Assembly (NCBI RefSeq): GCF_002736105.1
Contig: NZ_CP024123.1
Coordinates: 1,728,001-1,792,000 of the forward strand
Origin: Solibacillus sp. R5-41
GTDB taxonomy: Bacteria; Bacillota; Bacilli; Bacillales_A; Planococcaceae
Length of the DNA stretch: 64,000 nucleotides
Direction of reading: 5' to 3'
Within the stretch, counting starts at the first letter, position 1; the number at the start of each line of letters is the position of its first letter. The position numbers and the translations under genes were made by a program. Positions 17,233 through 25,319 of the stretch are shown piece after piece. The notes beneath the pieces were generated by a model. The model was not told the origin of the DNA, did not search any database, and was given only the letters and a program-made list of their open reading frames with translations.

Positions 17233-17673
17233 ATGAATGTAGGAAGAGCTGTTCTAAGATCATTGGAGTTCAGCCATGAGTTGGATTTGCTGCATAAGCA
17301 TATTACTCATAGCCAGCTGCCGGTACGAAAAAGCGATTCCTTTGATAATCAGTGCATCCTGCTCGAACAATATCTCGGCGAAGATACTTTTCAATCTACA
17401 TACAAAAAAATGAAAAGAGTTAATATCCTGTCTGGTTTATTCGCCCTGCCTGTACTGCTGATTGTGGCCGCCGCTTTTGTTTATGGGCGCTGGATCGATC
17501 GGGACTATGATATTTTCGGTTTTTTCGTTGAGCATCCTGTCTTGTATATTGTGCCCGCGGTGCTGATCGTAGTGACCCTGGTGCTGGCCGCGTTTCATTC
17601 TTTGTTGAGGCGGAAGCTGTATGGCCGTATTTACCCCGAACTGAAATATAAATTGCAGATGAATGTCATCTGA
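17233..17673 (+). CDS. Hypothetical membrane protein of GC-richer origin
   Basis: About 146 aa with a soluble N-terminal third and two membrane helices (about ILSGLFALPVLLIVAAAFVY and YIVPAVLIVVTLVLAAFH) split by RWIDRDYDIFG. ATG 17233 follows GGGAGGTGATGATC. GC-rich codons (CTG, GCC, CGG) set it apart from neighbouring cassettes. No family recognised. No A or B half-site flanks it directly. Confidence 0.55.
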   Translation: MNVGRAVLRSLEFSHELDLLHKHITHSQLPVRKSDSFDNQCILLEQYLGEDTFQSTYKKMKRVNILSGLFALPVLLIVAAAFVYGRWIDRDYDIFGFFVEHPVLYIVPAVLIVVTLVLAAFHSLLRRKLYGRIYPELKYKLQMNVI

Positions 17674-18231
17674 TTGACCCTCGGGCAAACTGCTTTCCTA
17701 GAGTTTGGACACGGTTGTAATGGATTTTGAGATCAGCCGCTATCGGTTGACCTCGTATCGATGGGATACCAAAACGTCGATTCTCCGGTTATTGGAGAAT
17801 CGACGTTTTGCATTTTCTTCTGGTCTTTTCTTCCTTGAGCCAATTTCTACTGAAATAAGATAAAAGTTATTGATCAAAAAGCAGCTGAAGTATTGAAAGG
17901 TACAAACGACGTATTTAAAGATGCTTTTGGTGTAAAAGATATGCTTTGATAAAGATAAGACGGCTAGTAGAAACTAGCGGTTTTGTTAATTAAAAACCTC
18001 ATTTAGATAGGTTACGGAGAACCTTATCATAAGTATTTTATTAAAAGTCAAGAGTTAAAGTAATACACTTTTTACATCAGTATTCTTTATGAAATGTGCA
18101 ACATTATAAATAGTTATTTTCAAGCTGAACTAATTTTTTATTAGTTCAGCTTTTATTTGTGATTAAAAGTAAATTTAGAGATATTTGCGAAATTAAAGTG
18201 TAGTACAATTGAGATGTTAAATTATACCTTA
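17674..18231. other. Gene-free stretch with two terminators
   Basis: Holds a strong hairpin at 17771-17810, a short frame tail (KVIDQKAAEVLKGTNDVFKD then AFGVKDML, ending 17949) without a start, a hairpin around CGGCTAGTAGAAACTAGCGG at 17959, and a terminator at 18112-18155 (AAGCTGAACTAA / TTAGTTCAGCTT). No intact gene. Confidence 0.45.
17771..17810. terminator. Strong bidirectional terminator
   Basis: AAAACGTCGATTCTCC pairs with GGAGAATCGACGTTTT around a short loop. Confidence 0.85.
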
Positions 18232-18388
18232 TTCAACTAAGTGTAGCTTTGTAATAAAGATTGATTAAAATCATCTCTCCTCTGTATATTCCTTAGAGGT
18301 TAGATGATTTTTAATTGGATATTTATGTTAATGTAATTGTAAGGATTGTGAAGAAATGTACTTAAACTAACAGAGCAGTTTAGTTGAA
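18232..18388 (+). repeat. Cassette site (degenerate B 18232-18258, A 18362-18388)
   Basis: B is worn (TTCAACTAAGTGTAGCTTTG); A is good (AACTAACAGAGCAGTTTAGT). The intervening ~100 bp (hairpin ATCATCTCTCCTCTG with CAGAGG-like arm, then TTGGATATTTATGTTAATGT) recurs before the A halves at 22393 and 40501. Confidence 0.65.
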
Positions 18389-18407
18389 TAGTGTTGTTTA
18401 ACTTGTG

Positions 18408-18433
18408 TTCAACAATCGGGCCATATTGTTGAG
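18408..18433 (+). repeat. D-type palindrome
   Basis: TTCAACAAT / ATTGTTGAG arms around CGGGCCAT, 20 bp after half-site A and ahead of the NUDIX gene. Same organisation (A then D) at 25863/25909 and 39604/39650. Confidence 0.7.
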
Positions 18434-18527
18434 TAAAGAAGTCATTATATAATGCAATTGAACTTGTTAAAGATTACAGATAAACTAGAGGAGGAAAATT
18501 AAGGAATAAACATAAATGGAGGTTGTT

Positions 18528-18986
18528 ATGGGATACATTATGGATTTAAGAAAAATAGTTGGCAGTCGTCCACTAATTATGGCAGGGGCGTGTGTAATTC
18601 TTGTAAATAGTAATAATGAGTTATTGTTACAACTTAGAAAAGACAATAATTGTTGGGGCTTAGCTGGTGGTTCTTTGGAAATTGGGGAATCATTAGAACA
18701 AGTAGCTAAAAGAGAATTACATGAAGAGACGGGTTTGACTGCAAATATTTTATCATTATTCAATGTCTACTCTGGAGAAGATTTTTACTATAAATATCCG
18801 CATGGTGATGAAGTATATAATGTAGTGACAGCTTACATATGTAGGGATTATGAAGGGGTATTAAGAACAGATGAAAATGAAGTTGAAGAATTAAAGTACT
18901 TTAAATTAACTGAAATTCCATCCAACATTAGTCCACCTGATTTACCAATAATTAAAGAATTTTTACAGAAGAGCTTCTTAAGCTAA
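18528..18986 (+). CDS. NUDIX hydrolase
   Basis: About 152 aa with a complete NUDIX box GGSLEIGESLEQVAKRELHE then ETGL, the Mg-binding signature GX5EX7REUXEEXGU. Such enzymes hydrolyse nucleoside diphosphate derivatives; substrate not predictable. I place the start at ATG 18528, downstream of GGAGG. Single-gene cassette. The cassette at 22489 carries a related NUDIX protein with the same YKYPHG/YQYPNG segment. Confidence 0.9.
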   Translation: MGYIMDLRKIVGSRPLIMAGACVILVNSNNELLLQLRKDNNCWGLAGGSLEIGESLEQVAKRELHEETGLTANILSLFNVYSGEDFYYKYPHGDEVYNVVTAYICRDYEGVLRTDENEVEELKYFKLTEIPSNISPPDLPIIKEFLQKSFLS

Positions 18987-19011
18987 AACAGCTAAAAGAG
19001 GTTAAGTGTTA

Positions 19012-19038
19012 TTCAATTATAGGGCGCGATTGTTGAAT
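19012..19038 (+). repeat. D'-type palindrome upstream of half-site B
   Basis: TTCAATTATAGGGCGCGATT then GTTGAA, 18 bp before the B half at 19056. The D'-B pair recurs at 26252/26295 and 40203/40247. Confidence 0.65.
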
Positions 19039-19055
19039 AAGCTTCTCTGTTCTTA

Positions 19056-19084
19056 TTGAACTAACGGGGGCTTTAGTGCAACAA
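19056..19084 (+). repeat. Half-site B
   Basis: TTGAACTAACGGGGGCTTTA then GTGCAACAA; the following 60 bp (CAAATGGTCCCCAAACC) resembles other spacers, but no A half precedes the next gene. Confidence 0.75.
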
Positions 19085-19172
19085 GGATTTCAAATGGTCC
19101 CCAAACCACTCTTTGTTAGCGTTTTGCTATTTTATTTCTGTATAATTGCTAATAAAAGAGGTGTATTTCATA

Positions 19173-19514
19173 ATGAAAAAAATTAACTTTTCAATCATTT
19201 TAAATATAATAGTGCTTATCTTTTTACTAGCAACATTCTATTGGCAATATGAACAATTATTTGTGACTAGAATTACTCTAATAATCTTTTCACTAATTTA
19301 CTTGTTATTTGAAATTAAGAAGGAATACATTTCGAGAAATAAAACTACATTTATTATTTTTAGTGTCATTAGTTTAATTACAGTAATTATTAGTATCATT
19401 TTTGATAATTCTTCACTAAATAGTGCAATAAACAATAGAGATTATCTTATTCCTGTATTTACTTTTAGCCTTATTTCGATTATGTATAAAGACGTGTACA
19501 CTAAAAATCAATAA
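19173..19514 (+). CDS. Hypothetical membrane protein (four helices)
   Basis: 113 aa, four hydrophobic segments (INFSIILNIIVLIFLLATFY first) and a very basic middle loop KKEYISRNK. ATG 19173 is chosen over earlier in-frame codons because AGGTG lies upstream and the protein then begins with a normal membrane N-terminus. No family recognised. Confidence 0.65.
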   Translation: MKKINFSIILNIIVLIFLLATFYWQYEQLFVTRITLIIFSLIYLLFEIKKEYISRNKTTFIIFSVISLITVIISIIFDNSSLNSAINNRDYLIPVFTFSLISIMYKDVYTKNQ

Positions 19515-19678
19515 GCTTTTATTTAATTTAGAACTCCGTAATATTTTTATACAAATCCATACAAAATAACGTTCCCAAATCAAAGTTAGGGAATCACCCT
19601 CTATTCTCTTGAATCGGGGTGATTTTGGCTGCATATGAACAGTATGTCCCCAAACCTCGTATTGGTAGCGGTTTTATC

Positions 19679-19705
19679 TTCAACTAACGCAGCAGTTTAG
19701 ATTAA
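19679..19705 (+). repeat. Half-site A
   Basis: TTCAACTAACGCAGCAGTTT then AGATTAA. Preceded by the CGTTCCCAAA element (19566), its C-rich hairpin, and a CCAAACC...GGTAGCGG hairpin. Confidence 0.75.
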
Positions 19706-19754
19706 TAATGGTATCTTTTGAAGGTGACAGATTATCAGTGGGAGGTATAAAAAA

Positions 19755-20003
19755 ATGGAAGAAAAAAAGTTTGATACTTTAATGTTATTTCAAATGATTT
19801 TTGTAATTCTTGTTATGGCAATTGGCGTTTACTGTAAGATCACAGAGAGTACCCAATTAATACCTTTTTTATTAATTTTCATGGGTTTAATTACCCTTAT
19901 ATTGGGATTACGAGAATATAAAAGAACTCATAGTTTAATTGGAGGTATCTTTTATTTATGTAGTGCAGTATTCATTTTATTCGTTGCGATTGAAGTATTC
20001 TAA
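19755..20003 (+). CDS. DUF3953-like small membrane protein
   Basis: 82 aa with three membrane helices and the central motif LREYKRTHS followed by a Gly-Gly helix start; this pattern is that of the DUF3953 (YczI-like) family of bacilli. Start ATG 19755 after GGGAGG. Single-gene cassette between A at 19679 and B at 20095. Function unknown. Confidence 0.75.
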   Translation: MEEKKFDTLMLFQMIFVILVMAIGVYCKITESTQLIPFLLIFMGLITLILGLREYKRTHSLIGGIFYLCSAVFILFVAIEVF

Positions 20004-20094
20004 TTAATTAAATAGAAGTAATATTCAACTACCATGAAAGAACGTAATCATCTTTCATTCTCTGTGGTGAAGCGCTGATTTTGTGCTTCATGGA

Positions 20095-20121
20095 TGGCTA
20101 ACGGGGGGCTTTAGTTGAACA
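20095..20121 (+). repeat. Half-site B
   Basis: GGCTAACGGGGGGCTTTAGT then TGAACA; followed by a terminator (AAAGCTGTCATTTTGA / TCAATAATCAAAACGGCAGCTTT region at 20145-20182, also serving the minus-strand genes). Confidence 0.7.
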
Positions 20122-20181
20122 AAACGTTTAAATAATAGATACAAAAAAGCTGTCATTTTGATTATTGAAAACGGCAGCTTT

Positions 20182-20532
20182 TTATTTATTCAAACGGCTT
20201 AATAACATATTTTCAACATGCGTTTTTATTGCTCTATTAGCGTAACGGAGGGTTATATCTTCACCAGCCGTAGCTATGAGTACATCACTGAAATTCTCGT
20301 CAATTTTCGTCCATTTCACAACGCGAATTTTATCTTTAGCCAGCAAACGTTTTTGGTTTAAATAATCATTACGCACACTTTTTAATAAGTTATCTATGAG
20401 TGGTAAATAAATCCTTTTCATCTTCATTTGTTCGGTTTGTTCCATCTTACTGAAATCAGTTTGAAGTGATTGGACTGCTAAATCTAATACCAAAAATTCA
20501 TGCACTAATTGACGATGGTCAATACTTAACAT
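20182..20532 (-). CDS. Hypothetical protein, SOS-associated operon
   Basis: 116 aa, largely helical (LIDNLLKSVRNDYLNQKRLL) with a C-terminal segment VENMLLSRLNK. No family recognised. ATG overlaps the upstream gene's stop (TAATG), so the two minus-strand genes are coupled. A related arrangement, small proteins in a LexA-controlled operon, occurs with YolD/UvrX genes in bacilli, but UvrX itself is absent. Confidence 0.7.
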   Translation of the reverse strand: MLSIDHRQLVHEFLVLDLAVQSLQTDFSKMEQTEQMKMKRIYLPLIDNLLKSVRNDYLNQKRLLAKDKIRVVKWTKIDENFSDVLIATAGEDITLRYANRAIKTHVENMLLSRLNK

Positions 20533-20753
20533 TAGATTACCAACCCTTCTTTACGAATCACAGGAACAGCAGCAAGAACATTTTCAATAATAAAAGTACG
20601 TTTAGCTTGTTTGGTAAAACAAAATACCTGAAACTTACTACCAATCATTTTGATGATTTTAATCCGTCGTTTACTAATGACACCATCTTTTCCTATATAC
20701 ATTAAGTCGATTAATTGATTACGTTGCATTGCTTTTTTTAGTTGTTCTTGCAT
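20532..20753 (-). CDS. Small WYL/YolD-associated type protein
   Basis: 73 aa: IDLMYIGKDGVISKRRIKII, then QVFCFTKQAKRTFIIENVLA. This is the pattern of a WYL-type beta domain (I..MYI...G..S.R...I, then F C...K.RTF), common in bacilli in small YolD-linked proteins. Start ATG 20753 is six bases after GAGGGG; a GTG at 20762 overlaps that site. Two LexA-like boxes lie just upstream. Confidence 0.7.
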   Translation of the reverse strand: MQEQLKKAMQRNQLIDLMYIGKDGVISKRRIKIIKMIGSKFQVFCFTKQAKRTFIIENVLAAVPVIRKEGLVI

Positions 20754-20772
20754 TATATGCACCCCTCAATAA

Positions 20773-20812
20773 GAACGTTTGTTTGTATTTATATTATACG
20801 CACAAACGTTCT
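20773..20812 (-). promoter_or_regulatory. Pair of LexA (SOS)-like boxes
   Basis: GAACGTTTGTTT at 20773-20784 and AGAACGTTTGT on the minus strand at 20802-20812 face each other across an AT-rich centre (TATATTATA) that could hold the -10 of the minus-strand operon. Each fits the Bacillus LexA box (CGAACRNRYGTTYC) closely but not perfectly. Confidence 0.55.
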
Positions 20813-20949
20813 GTTTTAAAGGAGGTAATATCCAGAGGTTTTACTATAAGCCCTTACTTTTTATTAGGTAACTAATACAGTTGTCTGCTTTTTATTATGT
20901 ACTTCTCAAAACCTTGCCAATAAAATAGAAAAGAAGGAGCGTGGTACAT

Positions 20950-21534
20950 ATGATAAAAATCTCAATAGGATTGGCGACTAAATCTATTCATACTAAGTCT
21001 GGGTTTCCCATTACTGAACCGTGGAGTTCTTCAATGTATTTTAATACGCCAACGGAAAACCGTGTTCGATTCTCAACGGATTATTTTAGAGAAGTTCGAG
21101 TAGAAGGTATTCAAAAGTTTATTAATGACCTCACGCTGGATGATACCACTGTTGATCTATTCATTTCTTTAGAATACGACAATAATAAGAAATACATCTC
21201 TCTTAACTTATCCAAGCGTATACGCATAGTTAATTGGAAGGAATATAAACTTACAAGTGAAGAGTTTGATCTTTATGAAGGCTTTGGTAAGATTGCATTA
21301 ATAAAAGATGTAGCAGTAAATGACACCATTTTATATACAATAGATGTGCTTCTCAACAAAAATAAGCGTGCCAGTAATGCTGTATTTTTTATTGTCACGA
21401 GTAAGTATTTAATTCATTTCGGAGCGAGTGGGGACGTTATCAATATACTTTCTACAGATCCTATGAATATTAAAAACCTAAAAATGAATTATAAAGGTAT
21501 TTTTGATACTTTTTATGATGAACCTTTAAGCTAA
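20950..21534 (+). CDS. Hypothetical protein
   Basis: About 194 aa, soluble, no signal or membrane segment. I place the start at ATG 20950, ten bases after AAGGAG; GTG 20941 is too close to the ribosome site. Recognisable only as a mixed alpha/beta protein (LNLSKRIRIVNWKEYKLTSE). Followed directly by a terminator. No family recognised. Confidence 0.6.
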   Translation: MIKISIGLATKSIHTKSGFPITEPWSSSMYFNTPTENRVRFSTDYFREVRVEGIQKFINDLTLDDTTVDLFISLEYDNNKKYISLNLSKRIRIVNWKEYKLTSEEFDLYEGFGKIALIKDVAVNDTILYTIDVLLNKNKRASNAVFFIVTSKYLIHFGASGDVINILSTDPMNIKNLKMNYKGIFDTFYDEPLS

Positions 21535-21562
21535 CTTCAGTAATTAAGTATGTAAATGACAA

Positions 21563-21605
21563 AAAAGCCCGCCACAACTGCCATTAAACAGTGTGACGGG
21601 CTTTG
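21563..21605 (+). terminator. Intrinsic terminator
   Basis: AAAGCCCGCCACA pairs with GTGTGACGGGCTTT; also usable in reverse. Confidence 0.85.
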
Positions 21606-21611
21606 AATTTT

Positions 21612-21780
21612 ATTTTACTTTACGGTCAATATAAATCAATGCGTATTCTAATAGTTTCTCCGTTGAGTATTTATTAACGTCTGCATGTGGCGATGTAAAT
21701 ACTTCATCTGCAACTGCTTTACGGATTAGATTACGCGCTTTGTCCTCCACAGTTGATGATGTGGAAGGCTTTATCTTTCA
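21612..21780 (-). pseudogene. C-terminal remnant of an unknown gene
   Basis: Minus-strand frame ending VNKYSTEKLLEYALIYIDRK VK after VEDKARNLIRKAVADEVF; no start codon. It abuts the stop of the next minus-strand gene. Confidence 0.4.
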
Positions 21781-22254
21781 TCAAAACTCGTGGAAGAATT
21801 TCACGTTAAAACCTAGGTCTCTTACAATTTTTGTTCCAGCTTCATTAAATATTTTTACTTCCATAAAAAGTGAATACTTAAGTTTCCCTAATTGGACATA
21901 ACCTAAGACATTCTCTTTCAATTCATCCTTTTCTATTATAATAGACGGAATTCTCAACGAACCTAAAATCTTATCATCCTCGATTTCACTTCCGAATTTA
22001 ATTAAGATGTTGTAATCAAACTTATTTATTATATCAAACAAAACATATAATTTTTTTTCAGGTTCCATCAAATACATTTCTTTAAATTGTAAAAATAATG
22101 TTTCATCGTCTAATAAATTGAAGTAAAAGCCTGTATCATCCGATGTATCAAGGAAGGCAGCCCATTCTTCTTTTGTCCATTCATCTTGCTTGCTTATATC
22201 AAATTGTCTTTTACCTATTGTTAAGTCAATATCGATTCTCTCTTTTTTCATCAT
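21781..22254 (-). CDS. Hypothetical protein
   Basis: 157 aa, acidic and soluble (ISKQDEWTKEEWAAFLDTSD). Two adjacent ATG codons follow AGGAGG. No family recognised; single-domain acidic proteins like this are common among immunity proteins, but nothing specific supports that here. Minus strand, against the array direction. Confidence 0.6.
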   Translation of the reverse strand: MMKKERIDIDLTIGKRQFDISKQDEWTKEEWAAFLDTSDDTGFYFNLLDDETLFLQFKEMYLMEPEKKLYVLFDIINKFDYNILIKFGSEIEDDKILGSLRIPSIIIEKDELKENVLGYVQLGKLKYSLFMEVKIFNEAGTKIVRDLGFNVKFFHEF

Positions 22255-22392
22255 ATCCTCCTGTTATTGTAGTTATTATATATAATAAACCTAGATTTAA
22301 AAATGACAAGGCACTTATCACTAAAAGATCGTTAACCTTCAATTGGATATTTATGTTAACATTACTGTAATTAGGATTGTGAAGTAATGTAC

Positions 22393-22419
22393 TTAAACTA
22401 ACGAAGCAGTTTAGTGGAA
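22393..22419 (+). repeat. Half-site A
   Basis: TTAAACTAACGAAGCAGTTT then AGTGGAA, preceded by the spacer TTGGATATTTATGTTAACAT shared with 18313 and 40451. Confidence 0.8.
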
Positions 22420-22488
22420 TAAAAAAACAGGTAATTTTTATATCGGAGAGAATTTATAATGAAGTAATTAACTGAAGGTGGTTAGAAA

Positions 22489-22992
22489 ATGGGAATGTCG
22501 GATTATTATAAAAAGCTCCGAGAAAAAGTCGGTAATGAACTAATTTTTATGCCCAGTGTAGCAGGGATTATTCGAAACGATTTTGGAGAAATATTATTAC
22601 AGAATAAAGGGAATGGCGAGAAGTGGAGTCTTCCTGCTGGTGCTATTGAACTTGGAGAAGCACCTGCCGAAGCAGTTGTTCGTGAAGTATGGGAAGAAAC
22701 AGGATTATATGTTGTACCCAAAAAGTTATTAGGTGTATTTGGTGGGAAAGACTTTCGTTACCAATATCCTAATGGTCATCAAGTGGAGTACAATGTATTT
22801 ATGTTTGATTGCGTTATTCAAAGTGATGAACTAAGCCCAATAGATAACGAAACGGTTGAACTTCAATATTTTAGTCCAAGTAATATGCCTAAACTTGCCT
22901 TACCTTACCCTGAAGGTTTATTTTTACAAAATGAAAATAGTGAATTATATTTTCAATGGAATGAAAAGTGGTTAAAAAATCTTTCTCAATAA
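22489..22992 (+). CDS. NUDIX hydrolase
   Basis: 167 aa with a complete NUDIX box (GAIELGEAPAEAVVREVWEE then TGL). Preceded by AAGGTGG. Clean single-gene cassette: A at 22393, gene, B at 23006. Similar in length and in the segments flanking the box to the NUDIX cassette at 18528, so the array holds two related copies. Substrate unknown. Confidence 0.9.
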   Translation: MGMSDYYKKLREKVGNELIFMPSVAGIIRNDFGEILLQNKGNGEKWSLPAGAIELGEAPAEAVVREVWEETGLYVVPKKLLGVFGGKDFRYQYPNGHQVEYNVFMFDCVIQSDELSPIDNETVELQYFSPSNMPKLALPYPEGLFLQNENSELYFQWNEKWLKNLSQ

Positions 22993-23005
22993 TAACACGT
23001 TCTTG

Positions 23006-23030
23006 TTGAACTAACGGGGGCTTTAGTAAA
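23006..23030 (+). repeat. Half-site B
   Basis: TTGAACTAACGGGGGCTTTA then GTAAA, 14 bp after the NUDIX stop. It lies between that cassette and the 3' end of the recombinase gene. Confidence 0.8.
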
Positions 23031-23068
23031 GTAGAGCATCGTCATTTAAGACGTTGCTCATTTTACAT
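23031..23068. terminator. Convergent terminator
   Basis: GAGCATCGTC / GACGTTGCTC arms around ATTTAA with T and A tails, shared by the plus-strand NUDIX gene and the minus-strand recombinase gene. Confidence 0.8.
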
Positions 23069-23908
23069 TTAAAAGTACTTTTGATAATACTCTTTTCGTA
23101 GTTTTCCGCTTAATTGAGCGTATATCCTTGTGGTTTCACTTTTCTCATGTCCCATAAGACTTTGAATGACTTCAATAGGAGCGCCATTATTCAACAAGTG
23201 AGTTGCATAGCTGTGTCTAAGTTGGTGTGGATGAATCTCTTTATTAATTTCAGCACGATTGGAGATCCGCTTGATGATGTATCGCATTTGGGCAACACTC
23301 ATTTTATGTGGCTGCCTTGCTGTTACAAAGATGAAAGGGTTATTGTCATTCCGACTTTCAATATACCGTTTAAGCCATATGTCGCAACGTGTATTAAAAT
23401 AAACTTCCCTCTCCTTATCACCTTTTCCTCTAACAATCGCGGATTGATTGGACCAATTAATATGGTTCTTTTCTAAAGTAACTATTTCTCCAATTCGACA
23501 ACCAGTAGAAAACATAAATTCAAAAATCGCTCTTTCCATTGGAGAATGACAGGATTCACGAAGGTGTTCGATCTCCCGTTCGGTTAAATACTTGGGTATC
23601 CTCTTACCAACCTTGGGTTCTTTAATTTTAGAAGTTGGATTCTTACTCAGGTAGCCTTCTTCATGAGACCAACGAAAAAACGATTTCATAAAGCGAATAC
23701 GATGTGCAAGACTGGCAGGTTTTAAATGCTTTCCGGATATAGCGAGATATTCCTTCAATTGATTTGTATCCAGCAATTCCATCTCTACATCCTTAAAATA
23801 ACTAATTAGTAGCAAAGACTGTAACTGGTATGCCTTCAATGTTTGCGGAGAAAAACCCTCAATTCGTTTATCAGCTTCAAACAAAGTCCATGCTTTTGAC
23901 AGTAACAA
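23069..23908 (-). CDS. Xer-like tyrosine recombinase, candidate integrase of the cassette array
   Basis: 279 aa: N-terminal SAM-like core-binding domain (about residues 5-85, SKAWTLFEADKRIEGFSPQT) and a C-terminal catalytic domain with the Arg (TGCRIGEI), the catalytic Lys region (VRGKGDKER), HxxR (HPHQLRHSYATHLL), His (LMGHE) and the Tyr nucleophile (RIYAQ). All catalytic residues are present. No long insert separates the catalytic Lys and HxxR patches where IntI proteins have an extra helix, so it is Xer-like rather than IntI. TTG start after AGGGGG. It is transcribed away from the lipoprotein cassette at 24036 with an attI-like half-site between, as intI is in integrons. Role in cassette movement is inferred. 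Confidence 0.9.
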   Translation of the reverse strand: MLLSKAWTLFEADKRIEGFSPQTLKAYQLQSLLLISYFKDVEMELLDTNQLKEYLAISGKHLKPASLAHRIRFMKSFFRWSHEEGYLSKNPTSKIKEPKVGKRIPKYLTEREIEHLRESCHSPMERAIFEFMFSTGCRIGEIVTLEKNHINWSNQSAIVRGKGDKEREVYFNTRCDIWLKRYIESRNDNNPFIFVTARQPHKMSVAQMRYIIKRISNRAEINKEIHPHQLRHSYATHLLNNGAPIEVIQSLMGHEKSETTRIYAQLSGKLRKEYYQKYF

Positions 23909-24006
23909 TTCTATTCCCCCTAATAAAGTGATATTAATGGAATTATTACCAATTTAATAGAATAATAGACATATGGAATGTTTTTACTAACGGGCAATTT
24001 AACAGA
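23909..24006. promoter_or_regulatory. Recombinase upstream region with attI-like half-site
   Basis: AT-rich region with the recombinase ribosome site and TTTTTACTAACGGG at 23985-23998, continuing as CAATTTAAC instead of the intact A right arm. It sits between the divergent recombinase and the first lipoprotein cassette, and is duplicated at 15615-15712. Confidence 0.6.
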
Positions 24007-24035
24007 ATTAATATTTTTTTTGAGGAGATAATTTT

Positions 24036-24536
24036 TTGAGAAAAATACTTACATTATTGGTTTTTGTTTCTTTTTTGACAGGATGTAATCCAGATGCTAC
24101 TGGTTGGTATGATACAAAGGAAGACGCAATCAAATACGGTTTGGAACAGGAAAGTTCGAATGGTTTAGAAAAAGCAACTTTATTATCTGTTGAGGAATAC
24201 ATGGATGAAACCATTGTATTTTTTGAATTTGCTAATGCATTAGGTGTGGCGAGTATAACAGAAAGCAAGAAAGGATTTAGTTGGTATAGGGATAGTCCTT
24301 ATAGTGATTTTGAAGGAGACATTCCTTATTCGACGATGGGCTTTGACATCGAAACGAAGCAAGGGACAGAGATTTCCATTTTAGCTGGAAAGGTATTTGA
24401 TACAAAAATACAGAAAGTAAAATTACGTGGTGAAGGAAATGACAGAGAACTGATAATAACTGAAAACTCCCGCTTATTTTATACCATCCATAATGCACCT
24501 TACCGTTCCCTTGAAATTATTCCAATAGTGGATTAA
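24036..24536 (+). CDS. Lipoprotein of unknown function
   Basis: 166-aa lipoprotein; signal peptide MRKILTLLVFVSFLTGC with lipobox LTGC. TTG start after GAGGAG. Mature region is a single mixed domain (GWYDTKEDAIKYGLEQE). First plus-strand gene after the recombinase's attI-like site. No family recognised. Confidence 0.75.
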   Translation: MRKILTLLVFVSFLTGCNPDATGWYDTKEDAIKYGLEQESSNGLEKATLLSVEEYMDETIVFFEFANALGVASITESKKGFSWYRDSPYSDFEGDIPYSTMGFDIETKQGTEISILAGKVFDTKIQKVKLRGEGNDRELIITENSRLFYTIHNAPYRSLEIIPIVD

Positions 24537-24602
24537 GTAAAAAAGCAGTAATGGATTGAGTAGCAGCACAAACATAATTGATGAGATTGTGAAGTGGCAT
24601 TC

Positions 24603-24685
24603 TTAATCTAACGGGGGTATTAGCAGAACAAGGCTGCCTTTAGGGTAGCTTTTTCTTCTTGAACTAACGCAGCAGTTTAGTTGAA
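24603..24685 (+). repeat. Cassette site (B 24603-24630, A 24659-24685)
   Basis: B TCTAACGGGGGTATTAGCAG, terminator hairpin GGCTGCCTTTAGGGTAGC plus T run, then a perfect A with arms TTGAACTAAC / GTTTAGTTGAA. At 83 bp it is the size of a typical attC. Confidence 0.85.
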
Positions 24686-24822
24686 GAAGTAACCTGAGTT
24701 ATAATTGGAGTGAATACATAAATCAGGAGAAATAAAACGAGTTAGGGTTGCTTTAGCATTTCACTTGAAGGCTAATTTTCTTCTTCAACTTAATAATTAA
24801 CGAAAAAGAGGGAGGTATTTGG

Positions 24823-25209
24823 ATGCATGGAAAAATAAATATTTTTGTGTTTTATTTCAAAGTATTACTTTGTTCAATTTTATCTGGATTTTCTCTCAGC
24901 TTATTAGTATGTTTCTTAACAGTTCCAAGAAACTTTAATCCAATAGATATATTTTTTATTGGTCTAATATATAGTATTGTTTATCTAATTCCAGGAGCAC
25001 TGATACAATCTTATTTGGATGAAAAAAAAATCAATATTCGCGCCAGCAAATTATTCTTAATATATCTAATTACCGGAACAATCGTTACTACTATTTTCTA
25101 TGCACTTGACCATGTAGATTTTTATAAGACTTCTAATTACTATTTCACAGTACTTTCTAGTAGTGTAGTGTTTTGGTTGTACGATTTAATTTTATTTCGA
25201 AGGAAGTAA
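24823..25209 (+). CDS. Hypothetical membrane protein (four helices)
   Basis: 128 aa with four membrane helices and a short basic end (FRRK). ATG after GGGAGG. Single-gene cassette between sites at 24603-24685 and 25320-25409. No family recognised. Confidence 0.7.
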   Translation: MHGKINIFVFYFKVLLCSILSGFSLSLLVCFLTVPRNFNPIDIFFIGLIYSIVYLIPGALIQSYLDEKKINIRASKLFLIYLITGTIVTTIFYALDHVDFYKTSNYYFTVLSSSVVFWLYDLILFRRK

Positions 25210-25319
25210 TCGAACTCAATCAAATATTTACTTCAATCTGTTTACAGAGTAATGAGCTAGGAAGTAGTTTTAATTGACGTGATTGTTAACTTAAACTAAT
25301 AGTTTGTGAAAAAATGTAC

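Noticed and set aside
17224-18231. Separate integrative element based on GC-richer DNA
   Set aside because: No recombinase, direct repeats or inverted ends were found around the block.
23069-23908. Classical IntI integrase
   Set aside because: The catalytic domain lacks the extra helix segment typical of IntI between the Lys and HxxR patches; it reads as Xer-like.
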